From Nitrosomonadales bacterium (GTDB lineage Bacteria > Pseudomonadota > Gammaproteobacteria > Burkholderiales > Gallionellaceae), in contig JACRED010000020.1 of assembly GCA_016218415.1 (NCBI GenBank), positions 52,900 through 116,899 on the forward strand: a DNA stretch of 64,000 bases, written 5' to 3'. The notes beneath the pieces are model-generated. The model worked only from the letters and a program-made list of their open reading frames with translations, had not been told where the DNA came from and ran no database searches. Numbering within the stretch: position 1 is the stretch's first letter; the number at the start of each line of letters is the position of its first letter. Below, in pieces: positions 45,941 to 55,482 of the stretch. Made by a program: the position numbers and the translations under genes.

Positions 45941-47822
45941 CCTGACAGCAATCCTTCGTAACGATAGCCGGCGATTGGAAACGGCGCTCGGACTGGATGC
46001 CGGCAGCGCGCGTATCGAAGTCCAGTGCCTGCTGCAGGCCGCGTTGCAGGTGAACCGAGCCTGGCTGCTGACCCACCCCGAGATGTTGCCAGACGGCGAC
46101 CAGTTTGCGCGATACAGTTCGCTGTTCGAGCGGCGCATGAACGGCGAACCGGTGGCCTACATACTGGGCTCGCGCGAGTTCTACGGGCTGGATTTCAAGG
46201 TGTCGCCCGCAACGCTGATCCCGCGTCCCGAAACCGAACTGCTGGTTGACCGGGCATTGCAATGCATACCGCAGCAGGGCGTGTTCCGCGTGCTGGACCT
46301 TGGTACTGGCAGCGGCGCGATCGCGTTGAGCATCGCGCACGCACGCGCGAATGCCGAGGTGGTCGCGGTGGATGCGTCGCCCGGGGCACTGAAGGTGGCG
46401 ACACTCAACCTGCAGCACCACAATCTGGGCAACGTGCGCCTGTTGCGCAGCGACTGGTATGCCGGGCTGCAAGGCGAACGCTTCGATCTGATCGTTTCCA
46501 ACCCGCCCTACATCGCCGAAAGCGATACGCATCTGGCGCAGGGCGATTTGCGCTACGAACCGCATGGCGCCCTGGCTTCCGGCACCGACGGACTGGACGA
46601 CATTCGCCGCATCGTCGCGCAGGCGCAAGCGCATCTCAATCCCGGCGGCAGTTTGCTGCTCGAACATGGTTACGACCAGGCGGAGCAGGTGCGTGCGCTG
46701 TTGCAGCAAGCGGGGTTCGCTGCGGTGTTCTCCGCGCGCGACTTGGCGGGAATCGAACGGGTCAGCGGCGGATCGTGGTCCGCCGCGCAAGATGAAACCT
46801 CCATCCTCGATACCCTGCATCGCCCGTTGCGCGATTTGCGCATCTCTGTCACCGACCGCTGCAACCTGCGCTGCACCTACTGCATGCCGCGCGAGATGTT
46901 CGACCGTCATCATGTGTTCCTGCCGCGCGCCGAGCTGCTCAGCTTCGAGGAGATCGTCCGGCTGGCCCGGTCGTTCGTCGGCATGGGTGTGCAGAAGATA
47001 CGCCTGACCGGCGGCGAGCCGCTGCTGCGCCGCGGCATCGAACACCTCGTCGCAAGCCTGGCCGGATTGCGCACCGCACAGGGCCGGCCTGTCGAGATCG
47101 CGATGACCACCAATGGCGTGCTGCTCGGTGAAAAGGCGCAGGCGCTCAGGGATGCCGGCCTGACGCGCATCACTGTCAGCCTGGATAGCCTGAACGATGA
47201 AACCTTCCGACGCATCAGCGACTCGGACGTGCCGGTGCAAAAGGTGCTGGATGGCATTGCTGCCGCACAGCGCGCCGGATTCGCGCCGGTCAAGGTCAAC
47301 ATGGTGGTGCAGCGCGGGGTGAACGACCACGAAGTTATGGCAATGGCCGAACATTTTCGCGGCAGCGGCATCGTGCTGCGTTTCATCGAATACATGGATG
47401 TGGGCAACAGCAATGGCTGGCGGCTCGACGAAGTGGTCACCGCACGGCAGATACTGGAACAGATCGCCAGCCGACACGCCATTCAGCCGATAGACCCGGA
47501 TTACCCGGGAGAGGTGGCGGAGCGCTGGCGCTACGCGGATGGCGGCGGCGAGATCGGTGTGATCGCCGCCATCACCCAGGCGTTCTGCCACAGTTGCACC
47601 CGCGCCCGGCTTTCCACCGACGGCAAGCTCTATACCTGTTTGTTCGCCAGCAACGGCCTCGACTTGCGCGCACCGTTGAGGCAAGGCGTAACCGATCAGA
47701 CCTTGAGCAAATTGATCGAGGAGTGCTGGCAGCAGCGCAATGACCGTTATTCACAACTGCGCCATGCAGCGGCGGAAGCCACCACCTTCCAAAAAATCGA
47801 GATGTCATACATAGGCGGGTAA
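45930..47822 (+). CDS. prmC-moaA: PrmC-MoaA fusion: release factor glutamine methyltransferase + GTP 3',8-cyclase
   Basis: 630 residues in one open frame. Residues 1 to about 283 are a complete Prm[20 protein letters not shown], the SAM motif [13 protein letters not shown] and the catalytic NPPY (about 190). Residues about 290-630 are a complete Moa[20 protein letters not shown] with the radical-SAM CxxxCxx[12 protein letters not shown], and the C-terminal cluster region [10 protein letters not shown]. The linker [10 protein letters not shown] is about ten residues and has no in-frame ATG, GTG or TTG start for MoaA. The Trp codon TGG right after the usual PrmC end is one base from a stop. ATG 45930 overlaps prfA by 11 bases; a TTG at 45912 is less likely. 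Confidence 0.9.
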   Translation: MSSSLTAILRNDSRRLETALGLDAGSARIEVQCLLQAALQVNRAWLLTHPEMLPDGDQFARYSSLFERRMNGEPVAYILGSREFYGLDFKVSPATLIPRPETELLVDRALQCIPQQGVFRVLDLGTGSGAIALSIAHARANAEVVAVDASPGALKVATLNLQHHNLGNVRLLRSDWYAGLQGERFDLIVSNPPYIAESDTHLAQGDLRYEPHGALASGTDGLDDIRRIVAQAQAHLNPGGSLLLEHGYDQAEQVRALLQQAGFAAVFSARDLAGIERVSGGSWSAAQDETSILDTLHRPLRDLRISVTDRCNLRCTYCMPREMFDRHHVFLPRAELLSFEEIVRLARSFVGMGVQKIRLTGGEPLLRRGIEHLVASLAGLRTAQGRPVEIAMTTNGVLLGEKAQALRDAGLTRITVSLDSLNDETFRRISDSDVPVQKVLDGIAAAQRAGFAPVKVNMVVQRGVNDHEVMAMAEHFRGSGIVLRFIEYMDVGNSNGWRLDEVVTARQILEQIASRHAIQPIDPDYPGEVAERWRYADGGGEIGVIAAITQAFCHSCTRARLSTDGKLYTCLFASNGLDLRAPLRQGVTDQTLSKLIEECWQQRNDRYSQLRHAAAEATTFQKIEMSYIGG

Positions 47823-47877
47823 GGATTTCTGAGTGTTGCAAAAAAACAACATGCGCGCCAAAAGTAGCAGATTAGCT

Positions 47878-47905
47878 TGCCCTTCCCAAGTTGTTATGGA
47901 TAATA
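47878..47905 (+). promoter_or_regulatory. Putative sigma-70 promoter of the porin gene
   Basis: TTGCCC (47878-47883) and GATAAT (47900-47905) are 16 bases apart, about 108 bases before the ATG. This leaves a long 5' leader, common for porin genes that are controlled by small RNAs. Confidence 0.5.
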
Positions 47906-48012
47906 CGATCCTGAATTCTCTGAGTCATGAGGATTTTCAAGGGGTCGCTGGTCCAATCCGAAGAAACAACCGGGCCGACGAAACAAACGAAAAACTTAAT
48001 AAGGAGTTTTAC

Positions 48013-49185
48013 ATGCAAAAGAAAATTATCGCTCTGGCAATCGCTTCTGCAATGACCATGCCCGCTTTGGCGCTGGCCGAAGTCACCGTGTACGGCAAAG
48101 CCAACGTGGCTTACGAGATGACCAATGATGGCGGCGACGTCACCACTGGCGCGGGCGCGGGCAATACCGACGCCAAGCGCAATCAGGTGTCGAGCAATAC
48201 ATCGATTCTTGGCTTGAAAGGCTCCGAAGATCTGGGCAACGGCCTGACCGCAGTCTGGCAGATGGAAGGCACGGTAGGCATGGATAACGGTGCAACCGCA
48301 TCCAGCGCCGCCACGGGCAGCGCTGTTCCTTCCAAAGGCACAGCAACCTCATTGTTTAACCGCAACACTTTTGTGGGTGTGGCTGGCGGTTTCGGTACCG
48401 TGGTGTTGGGTCAGCATGACACGCCCTACAAATTAGCTACCCGCAAACTGGATGTGTTTGCCGACAGTATCGCCGACAACCGCTCCATCATGGGCGGCGG
48501 TCATGACGCGCGCGGTACCGATGTATTGGCTTACATCAGCCCGAACTTCAGCGGCTTCACGGCAGCAGTGGCCTATGTCGGTTCAACCGATAACACGCTG
48601 CTCGTAGGTGCGGCAGTTCCTGGCAATTCCACTGCTGGCTTGACTTCGATCTCCGGTAACTATGCGCGTGACAACTGGACGGTCGCCTTGGCCAACCAGT
48701 CGATCAACGTCAAAAATGCCAATCCCGGCGCAAGCAAGACTGATATGACTGCAACCAAGCTGGCCGGCACTTTTGCAATGAACGTTTTCACGGTCGGTCT
48801 GGCTTATGAGATGCTTTCGACCAAGACCACGGTCAAGAATGAGCAGAACAACATCTACCTCGCCGGCACTTTCAAAGCAAGCGATGCGGGTACGGTGAAG
48901 TTGGCTTACACGATGGCCGGCGAGAAGAAATCGGGCGGTGTTGCTGTCAAGAAATCTGAAGCCAGCCAGGTTTCCCTGGGCTATGACCACGCAATGACCA
49001 AGAACACCACGCTGTTCGCGTTGTACACCAGCATCGGCAACAACTACGATAAAGCGGCTGCTACCGGTTCAAGCTATGGTCTGACCAGCGGTTCTTCTAC
49101 CGGTGATACGGCAGCTGGTACATTGGTTGCCGGCGGCAAAGGCAATCCAAGCGCCATCGCTTTCGGCGTGCGTCACTCGTTCTAA
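48013..49185 (+). CDS. Gram-negative general porin (trimeric, OmpC/PorB-like)
   Basis: 390 residues from ATG 48013 with AAGGAG eight bases upstream. A frame open to 47833 is rejected: MQKKIIALAIASAMTMPALALA is a clear signal peptide. EVTVYGKANVAYEM starts the first strand, NRNTFVGVAGGFGTVVLGQHDTPYK is the conserved porin segment leading to loop 3, and the chain ends in FGVRHSF with the terminal Phe needed for barrel insertion. It forms a diffusion pore in the outer membrane. It splits moaA from the rest of the molybdenum cofactor genes. Confidence 0.93.
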   Translation: MQKKIIALAIASAMTMPALALAEVTVYGKANVAYEMTNDGGDVTTGAGAGNTDAKRNQVSSNTSILGLKGSEDLGNGLTAVWQMEGTVGMDNGATASSAATGSAVPSKGTATSLFNRNTFVGVAGGFGTVVLGQHDTPYKLATRKLDVFADSIADNRSIMGGGHDARGTDVLAYISPNFSGFTAAVAYVGSTDNTLLVGAAVPGNSTAGLTSISGNYARDNWTVALANQSINVKNANPGASKTDMTATKLAGTFAMNVFTVGLAYEMLSTKTTVKNEQNNIYLAGTFKASDAGTVKLAYTMAGEKKSGGVAVKKSEASQVSLGYDHAMTKNTTLFALYTSIGNNYDKAAATGSSYGLTSGSSTGDTAAGTLVAGGKGNPSAIAFGVRHSF

Positions 49186-49226
49186 CGTAACCGCGGCCAT
49201 CAGGCCGCTGTAGCGTAAGCAACACT

Positions 49227-49264
49227 AACGGGCATTCCCTTGGCTATTAGGGGGTGCCCGTTTT
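49227..49264 (+). terminator. Rho-independent terminator after the porin
   Basis: AACGGGCA and TGCCCGTT pair, with CCC/GGG inside after small mismatches, followed by TTTT. Confidence 0.8.
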
Positions 49265-49333
49265 CATTGGCCCCATTTTTATTTGGGGTGCTTTCGGCTA
49301 TCCTTGCCGCTGTGATCAACGCGGATTTCCTGC

Positions 49334-50142
49334 ATGAACGACCAACAACTGCTGCGTTACAGTCGCCATATCCTGCTGGACGAGATCGGCATCGAGGGGC
49401 AGCAACATCTGCTGGATGCCAGGGTGCTAATCATCGGGCTGGGCGGGCTGGGTTCGCCCGCCGCGCTGTATCTGGCCGCCAGCGGGGTCGGGCACCTGAC
49501 CCTGTGCGACCACGACACGGTGGATTTCAGCAACCTGCAACGCCAGATCATCCACCGCACCGCGACAGTCGGGCAAAGCAAGGTTTCCTCGGCGCGGGCG
49601 ACGCTATATGACATCAATCCCGAAGTTGAGTGCGTTGCGCTGAATATCCGTGCCGATGAGGCGCAATTGCTTGAGTTGGTCGGCAAGGCGGATGCGGTGC
49701 TGGATTGCAGCGACAACTTCGCGACACGCTATGCGATCAACCGTGCCTGCCTGGCGCAGCGCAAGCCGCTGGTGTCGGGTGCGGCAATCCGTTTTGACGG
49801 GCAGATCGAGGTGTTCGATTTCCGCAGGGATGATGGGCCCTGTTACAACTGCCTGTTCCCCGAGGACAGCATAGCCGCCGAATTGCGTTGTGCGACTACC
49901 GGCGTGTTCGCGCCGCTGACAGGTATGATCGGAAGTTTACAGGCGGCGGAGGCGCTCAAGTTGCTGATGGGCATAGAGCGCGGCTTGAGCGGAAAATTGC
50001 TGACGATCAATGCGCTGGACATGAATATCATGCGCAGCAATCTGAGCAGGGACGCCGCTTGCAGCGTCTGCGGAATTATCCCATCCCCCTTGCAGGGTGG
50101 GAGGGGCTGTGGTTATGAATCGCTTTCAGGGGTGGATAACGA

Positions 50143-50146
<4 letters not shown>
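49334..50146 (+). CDS. moeB: Molybdopterin-synthase adenylyltransferase MoeB
   Basis: 270 residues, E1-like. LLIGLGGLGSPAALYLAASG-type ATP motif (IIGLGGLGSP, about 33-42), DFSNLQRQ, the catalytic cysteine in RCATTGVFAPL, and zinc pairs CYNC and CSVC. It adenylates the C-terminal glycine of MoaD before sulfur transfer. After the CSVCG zinc pair a tail of about 22 residues (PSPLQGGRGC...) is encoded by a CCATCCCCC...GGGAGGGG repeat and has no counterpart in the family I know. ThiF/HesA-type roles are also possible; the operon favours MoeB. Overlaps moaC as ATGA. Confidence 0.93.
50081..50110. repeat. Repeat-like hairpin at the moeB 3' end
   Basis: CCATCCCCCTTGCAGGGTGG followed by GAGGGGC forms an imperfect palindrome that encodes the extra C-terminal tail of MoeB. 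Confidence 0.55.
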
Positions 50147-50642
<496 letters not shown>

Positions 50643-50646
<4 letters not shown>

Positions 50647-50882
50647 TCAGGGTATTGTTCTTCGGGCCGGTCGCGGAGCGTGTGGGGAGTAGCGAAATCC
50701 AGGTGACGTTTGCCACCGGGATGCGTCTGCAAGACCTGCATCGGCAGATGCAGGGCATGTATCCGGCCGCATTCGAGATCGTTTGTTTCACTGCAATGAA
50801 CGGCGAGCATGTCAGGGACATGCAGTTGCCAGTCTCGGACAACAGCGAAGTGGTATTCATGTCGAAATTTTCGGGGGGCTGA
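50643..50882 (+). CDS. moaD: Molybdopterin synthase sulfur carrier subunit MoaD
   Basis: 79 residues, ubiquitin-like, ending in the required Gly-Gly (SKFSGG). The thiocarboxylated C-terminus gives sulfur to cPMP in complex with MoaE. IRVLFFGPVAERVG is the usual first strand and turn. Start overlaps the moaC stop. Confidence 0.95.
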
Positions 50883-51323
50883 ATGAACGGTCGTACAACA
50901 AAAGCTGAGGTGCGCATCCAGCAGGAGGATTTTTCACAGGATGAGGAGATCAGCGCGCTGCGGGCCAGTTCGAAACGGATGGGCGGGATCGCGACATTCA
51001 TCGGTTGCGCGCGGGATTTTTCCGAGGGGCGCAGCGTTGCAAAGATCAGTTTCGATGCCTACGGCAGCATGGCCGAGGCGGAGATGAAAAAATTGCGCGC
51101 CGAGGCGATCGCCAGATTCACGCTGCTGGATGCGCGCATCGTGCACAGGGTCGGGGTAGTCGGCGCGGGCGAGCAGATCGTGTTCATCGCCGCCGGTGCC
51201 GAACACCGCGCGCCCGCGCTGCAGGCATGCCACTGGCTGATCGATGAGTTGAAGCTGCGCGTACCGATCTGGAAAAAAGAGATCACGCCGGAAGGTGAAT
51301 CGTGGGTCACCTCCCACCCATGA
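50883..51323 (+). CDS. moaE: Molybdopterin synthase catalytic subunit MoaE
   Basis: 146 residues. GGIATFIGCARDFSEG, HRVGVVGAGEQIVFIA and PIWKKEITPEGESWV, with the catalytic lysines, are diagnostic. Starts immediately after the moaD stop codon and overlaps mobB as ATGA. Confidence 0.96.
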   Translation: MNGRTTKAEVRIQQEDFSQDEEISALRASSKRMGGIATFIGCARDFSEGRSVAKISFDAYGSMAEAEMKKLRAEAIARFTLLDARIVHRVGVVGAGEQIVFIAAGAEHRAPALQACHWLIDELKLRVPIWKKEITPEGESWVTSHP

Positions 51324-51811
51324 GTCCGCCGGTATTTTCCTTTGTCGGACATTCCGGCTCCGGCAAGACCACGCTGATCGAGAAGCTGGTGCGCGAGCTG
51401 AGTGGCAGGGCGCTGCGTGTCGCCGTCATCAAGCATGCACATCACAAAGTGCGGCTGGATACACCCGGCAAGGACAGCTGGCGCTACAAGCAGGCCGGTG
51501 CCGCGATCAGCATGCTGGTCACGTCCAGCGAGTTGCAACTGGTCGCCGATGCGGTGGACAGGCGCGAGCCAGCGCAACTGGCGCAGCGTTTTCTGGGCGA
51601 GGCTGATCTGGTGCTGGCGGAGGGCTTTTCCCACGCAGCCGGGACTAAGATCGAAGTGTTGCGCCGCGAGTGCTCCACTGTTCCGCGCTGCGCCATCGAA
51701 GACGGGCTGATCGCTATCGTGACGGATATCAATGAGGTATATCCGCAACTGCCGCATTTCGCCCTGGACGATATCGGCGGCATCGTGCAGTTCATGCTGA
51801 AAAACAAATGA
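51320..51811 (+). CDS. mobB: Molybdopterin-guanine dinucleotide biosynthesis adaptor MobB
   Basis: 163 residues from ATG 51320 (MSPPVFSFVGHSGSGKTT); the upstream GTG 51302 lies inside moaE. Walker A GHSGSGKTT (about 10-18), VIKHAHH and DSWRYKQAGA are MobB motifs. A GTP-binding helper of MobA, which follows with an ATGA overlap. Confidence 0.94.
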   Translation: MSPPVFSFVGHSGSGKTTLIEKLVRELSGRALRVAVIKHAHHKVRLDTPGKDSWRYKQAGAAISMLVTSSELQLVADAVDRREPAQLAQRFLGEADLVLAEGFSHAAGTKIEVLRRECSTVPRCAIEDGLIAIVTDINEVYPQLPHFALDDIGGIVQFMLKNK

Positions 51812-52401
51812 TCGCAGATTGCACGGCCATCATTCTTGCGGGCGGCGACTCGCAGCGCATGGGAAGCGACAAGGCGAACCTGTTGCTGGGTGGCAGATCG
51901 CTGCTGCAAAGAGTGACAGCCACGATGCAGCAGGTGTTCCCAAAAGTCATGCTCAGTGTCCGCGAACCCCGCACGGGAATCGAATTGCCGCAAGTGTGTG
52001 ATGATCCATCCTGTGCGGGGCCACTGGCTGGCCTGTTATCCGGCTTCACTCGTGTTGACACCCCATGGGTGTTTGCGGTCGCCTGCGATATGCCGTTCGT
52101 TGTGCCGGAAGTGGTTGAGCTGCTCGCACAGCGGCGCGCGGGATTCCAGGTGGTCGTGCCGATCGTGCGAGAATATCCGCAGCCCTTGGCGGCATTCTAT
52201 GCGCGCAGCTGTCTGGATGTGATGCGCGCACATCTGGAATCCGGCGGCAAGAACAGCTTGCGTGCGGTGCTGGAAAAACTGGATGTGTGCTATGTGGATG
52301 AGGCTGAGATATTGGCGGCTGATCCCGGCCTGCGCAGTTTCTTCGATCTGGATACGCCGCAGGATGTGGCACGCGCAAGGCGCGAACGGGAGATGGGTTA
52401 G
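51808..52401 (+). CDS. mobA: Molybdenum cofactor guanylyltransferase MobA
   Basis: 197 residues. ILAGGDSQRMGSDKA is the nucleotide-binding loop, CDDPSCAGPLAGLLSG and VACDMPFV carry the metal-binding Asp. It attaches GMP to Mo-molybdopterin to make MGD for DMSO-reductase-type enzymes. Directly followed by moeA. Confidence 0.95.
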   Translation: MIADCTAIILAGGDSQRMGSDKANLLLGGRSLLQRVTATMQQVFPKVMLSVREPRTGIELPQVCDDPSCAGPLAGLLSGFTRVDTPWVFAVACDMPFVVPEVVELLAQRRAGFQVVVPIVREYPQPLAAFYARSCLDVMRAHLESGGKNSLRAVLEKLDVCYVDEAEILAADPGLRSFFDLDTPQDVARARREREMG

Positions 52402-53763
52402 ATGGAACATTTATCAGTGGCGGATGCACAACAGTGCGTCCTTGAATCTGTGGCTGTGCTAGGTGCGGAACCGGTAAAGCTCGAACAATCTCTGGGGCGC
52501 GTGCTGGCCGAGGATGTTCGCGCCAACCGCGATCTGCCGCCTTACGACGTGTCCGCGATGGATGGTTATGCAGTCCGCAGTGCAGACCTGGAGCAGGTTC
52601 CCGCGATACTGACTATCATCGAGGACATCAGGGCGGGCGACATGCCGGCCAAGGCGGTTCAGGACGGCCAGTGCGCGCGCATCATGACCGGCGCACCGGT
52701 ACCGGACGGTGCGGATGCGGTGATACGGGTCGAGGATACCCAGCTTGTTTCGATAGGAGGCCCTCTCCTCAATCCTCTGATGAAACAACTAGCCAATCGA
52801 CTAAGTCCGCAAGCGGACAAGTCGCTGGTTGTTCCGCACACGGAGGAGGAGGCAAACGGGAAAAGCAATTCTTTATTGGAGGCGGTGCAAATCAATGTGG
52901 CGGTGAAGCCCGGCAACGACATACGCCCGCAGGGCGAGGGTATGCGTAACGGTGACGTGGTTCTGGCAGCGGGCACAGAGATCACGCCGGGCGTGATCGG
53001 CGTGCTGGCGACGGTGAAATGCGCGCAGGTGCAGGTGGTTCGCCATCCGCGCGTGGCGATCCTGTCCACCGGCAACGAACTGGAAGACATGGATGATCCG
53101 GTCGATCCGAACAAGATACCCGACTCCAACAGCTACGCGCTGATGGCGCAGGTGCAGGCGCTGGGCATAGAGCCGGCGCTGCTCGGCATCGCGCGCGACG
53201 ATCCCGTCGAGCTGGCGGAGTATCTGCAGCGCGGCCTGAGATTCGACGTGCTGCTGGTCTCGGGCGGCACCTCGGTCGGCGTGCATGATTACGTGCGGCC
53301 GACCATAGAGGCGCTGGGTGTGCAGATGAAGTTCTGGCGTGTCGCGATGAAGCCTGGGCATCCGGTGGCGTTTGGCAGCACTGCGGATACTTTTGTTTTT
53401 GGGCTACCCGGTAATCCGGTCTCCAGCATGGTCTGTTTCGAAGAGTTCGTCGCGCCGGCGTTACGCCGCATGATGGGACATGCGCGCTTATATCGGCGCA
53501 CCATAGCGGCGCGGCTGACCCATAACGTCAGGCAGCAGGCAGGGCGCACCGAGTTCATCCGGGTGACGCTGGTTAAAGAAGGGGGCGGCTACGCGGCGAC
53601 TTCCACCGGCGCGCAAGGCAGCGGCATGTTGCTGTCTATGGCCAGGGCGGACGGCCTGATGGTGGTGCCCGCCGAGAGCACCGGAGTTGCGGCGGGTGAA
53701 CAGGTGACCGTGCAGTTGCTGGACGGCACGGTGTTTCAGGATGATGCAGGTTTCAGGGAATGA
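52402..53763 (+). CDS. moeA: Molybdopterin molybdenumtransferase MoeA
   Basis: 453 residues, longer than the roughly 410 of E. coli MoeA. YDVSAMDGYAVRSAD, RIMTGAPVPDGADAVIRVED, STGNELED, DSNSYALMAQV, VSGGTSVGVHDYV and LPGNPVSSM are conserved. Inserts molybdenum into molybdopterin-AMP made by MogA. Between VEDTQL and NVAVKPGNDIRPQGEG about 40 extra residues are present, encoded by DNA that holds a 50-base imperfect palindrome (52784-52833), so an in-frame repeat insertion is likely. Confidence 0.95.
   Translation: MEHLSVADAQQCVLESVAVLGAEPVKLEQSLGRVLAEDVRANRDLPPYDVSAMDGYAVRSADLEQVPAILTIIEDIRAGDMPAKAVQDGQCARIMTGAPVPDGADAVIRVEDTQLVSIGGPLLNPLMKQLANRLSPQADKSLVVPHTEEEANGKSNSLLEAVQINVAVKPGNDIRPQGEGMRNGDVVLAAGTEITPGVIGVLATVKCAQVQVVRHPRVAILSTGNELEDMDDPVDPNKIPDSNSYALMAQVQALGIEPALLGIARDDPVELAEYLQRGLRFDVLLVSGGTSVGVHDYVRPTIEALGVQMKFWRVAMKPGHPVAFGSTADTFVFGLPGNPVSSMVCFEEFVAPALRRMMGHARLYRRTIAARLTHNVRQQAGRTEFIRVTLVKEGGGYAATSTGAQGSGMLLSMARADGLMVVPAESTGVAAGEQVTVQLLDGTVFQDDAGFRE
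52784..52833. repeat. Imperfect palindrome inserted in moeA
   Basis: GTCCGC-AA-GCGGAC forms the core; CGACT/AGTCG and AACAAC/GTTGTT extend the stem with small bulges. It lies in the segment that has no counterpart in other MoeA proteins. Confidence 0.7.
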
Positions 53764-54314
53764 ATATGAGTGTTGCACGTATTGGAATATTAACTGTCTC
53801 AGACCGCGCCAGCCGGGGCGAATATGAAGACAAGAGCGGCCCGGCGATCCACGCGTGGTTCACGCGCGTGCTGACCAGCCCGTGGCAGGCGGTGGCGAAA
53901 GTGATACCCGACGAGCAGCCGCTGATCGAGGCGGCGTTGCGCGAATTGAGCGATGTGCAAGGCTGCTGCCTGATCGTCACCACCGGAGGCACCGGCCCGG
54001 CGTTGCGCGATGTCACGCCGGAGGCCACCGAAGCGGTGTGCAGCAAGATGATGCCGGGTTTTGGAGAGTTGATGCGCAGCGCCTCGCTGAAATTTGTGCC
54101 CACCGCGATCCTGTCGCGGCAGACCGCCGGGATACGCGGCGACAGCCTGATCGTCAATCTGCCCGGCAAGCCTTCCGCGATCGACGATTGCCTGAATGCG
54201 GTGTTCCCGGCGATCCCTTATTGCATCGACCTGATAGAAGGTGCGTACCTAGAATCCGATCCGGAACAATGCAAGGCATTCCGTCCGGTGCACGCACAGA
54301 CCAAGCCGAGATGA
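53760..54314 (+). CDS. mogA: Molybdopterin adenylyltransferase MogA
   Basis: 184 residues. IGILTVSDRASRGEYEDKSG, TTGGTGPALRDVTPEAT and NLPGKPSAIDDCL are signatures; the last is typical of MogA rather than MoaB. It adenylates molybdopterin before MoeA acts. ATG 53760 overlaps the moeA stop; ATG 53766 is an alternative. End of the molybdenum cofactor operon. Confidence 0.93.
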   Translation: MNMSVARIGILTVSDRASRGEYEDKSGPAIHAWFTRVLTSPWQAVAKVIPDEQPLIEAALRELSDVQGCCLIVTTGGTGPALRDVTPEATEAVCSKMMPGFGELMRSASLKFVPTAILSRQTAGIRGDSLIVNLPGKPSAIDDCLNAVFPAIPYCIDLIEGAYLESDPEQCKAFRPVHAQTKPR

Positions 54315-54330
54315 ATGCACGGTGCTGTTG

Positions 54331-55065
54331 ATGCCACCTGAAACCCTGTTGCTGTTGGCTGCGGGCATCCTTGTCATTGCGGTTCTGTATTCTTCGGTCG
54401 GCCATGCAGGGGCTTCCGGGTACATTGCGGTGATGTCGCTGCTCTCATTGGCACCGGATTTCATCAAACCAATGGCGCTGGCATTGAACGTGCTGGTGGC
54501 GGCGATCGCCACCTGGCAGTTCCACCGGGCGGGACATTTTTCGTGGCGCTTGTTCTGGCCTTTTGCCGTGCTTGCGGTGCCGTTCGCGTTTCTCGGCGGT
54601 TACGTGAATCTGCCGACCCGCGCCTTCAAGGTCATGATCGGTTTGGTCCTGCTGTTTTCGGCGGTGCGGTTTGTATTCGATGCGCAGCGCAGTAAACAGA
54701 TTTCAGAGCCGCCACGCTTGCCGGCGATAGGTGCGGGTGCGGGCATAGGCCTGCTTTCCGGCCTGACCGGTACCGGCGGCGGGATATTCCTCACGCCGCT
54801 GCTGCTGTTCATGGGCTGGGCCGAAGCGAAGCCGGCCGCCGCGGTTTCGGCTTTGTTCATCCTGGTCAATTCCATAGCCGGGCTTGCCGGCTATCTTTCG
54901 AATACCCATACCTTGCCGCCGTTGATCGTACCGCTATTTGTTGTCGCCGCATTGGGTGGCGGCATCGGTTCTTATCTGGGCAGCCGCCGCTTCGAGTCCG
55001 CAGTGATCAAACGTTTCCTGGCGGTGGTCCTGCTGATCGCCGGAACCAAGCTCATTTTTACCTGA
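54331..55065 (+). CDS. TauE/SafE-family membrane permease
   Basis: 244 residues from ATG 54331 (GTG 54322 is possible). Seven to eight transmembrane helices in two repeats; VLYSSVGHAGASGYIAVM and GIGLLSGLTGTGGGIFLTPLLL are the paired TauE/SafE motifs. Family members are thought to move sulfite or other organosulfur anions. Placement after the molybdenum cofactor operon would suit sulfite metabolism by a molybdoenzyme, but this is only inference. Confidence 0.85.
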   Translation: MPPETLLLLAAGILVIAVLYSSVGHAGASGYIAVMSLLSLAPDFIKPMALALNVLVAAIATWQFHRAGHFSWRLFWPFAVLAVPFAFLGGYVNLPTRAFKVMIGLVLLFSAVRFVFDAQRSKQISEPPRLPAIGAGAGIGLLSGLTGTGGGIFLTPLLLFMGWAEAKPAAAVSALFILVNSIAGLAGYLSNTHTLPPLIVPLFVVAALGGGIGSYLGSRRFESAVIKRFLAVVLLIAGTKLIFT

Positions 55066-55169
55066 CCGCTATTCTTGTGTGTCAGCACGGCAGGAGCGGT
55101 GTTAACGGAATGAATATCCAGCGCCGAAGATAGTCTGCTTGATGGCAGAGCGCGGCGCTGGCAGCGTAA

Positions 55170-55200
55170 TATAATGGGGCTTGCCCGTGCGCTGCACGGG
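55170..55200 (+). promoter_or_regulatory. -10 box and leader hairpin upstream of the PP0621-pilSR genes
   Basis: A perfect TATAAT at 55170-55175, then CCCGTGC-GCT-GCACGGG (55184-55200), a perfect seven-base stem, 34 bases before the ATG at 55234. No clear -35 is seen. Confidence 0.5.
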
Positions 55201-55233
55201 TTATTCAATATTAACTTTGGGGAGTGTGCTCAC

Positions 55234-55449
55234 ATGGCTCGTCTGTTATTCCTGATTGCGATCGTTGTTGTGATTTACCTGCTGTTCCGGTCGTATCGCG
55301 GCAGCGCTCCCCGCAAGCCGGAAAGCCCGGACGCCGAAGACATGGTGCGCTGCGCGCATTGTGGCGTGCATTTGCCGAAGAGCGAGAGCGTTCAGTCCGA
55401 GGGGCGATTTTTTTGCGGCATCGGGCATCGTGATGCCTATCGCAAATAA
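55234..55449 (+). CDS. PP0621-family small membrane zinc-ribbon protein
   Basis: 71 residues from ATG 55234. One N-terminal transmembrane helix (LLFLIAIVVVIYLLF) and a cysteine motif CAHCG ... FFCGIGHRDAY. Small proteins of this type commonly precede pilS in betaproteobacteria. Role unknown. Confidence 0.82.
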   Translation: MARLLFLIAIVVVIYLLFRSYRGSAPRKPESPDAEDMVRCAHCGVHLPKSESVQSEGRFFCGIGHRDAYRK

Positions 55450-55482
55450 ACTGTGCTACGCAAGTAGCCGCCGGAGGTTTCT

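Noticed and set aside
45933..47684. 583-codon open frame on the minus strand
   Set aside because: Lies entirely antisense to prmC-moaA, which has clear motifs; high GC content makes such shadow frames common.
47833..48012. 60-residue N-terminal extension of the porin
   Set aside because: The extension has no signal; AAGGAG and a clean signal peptide mark the start at 48013.
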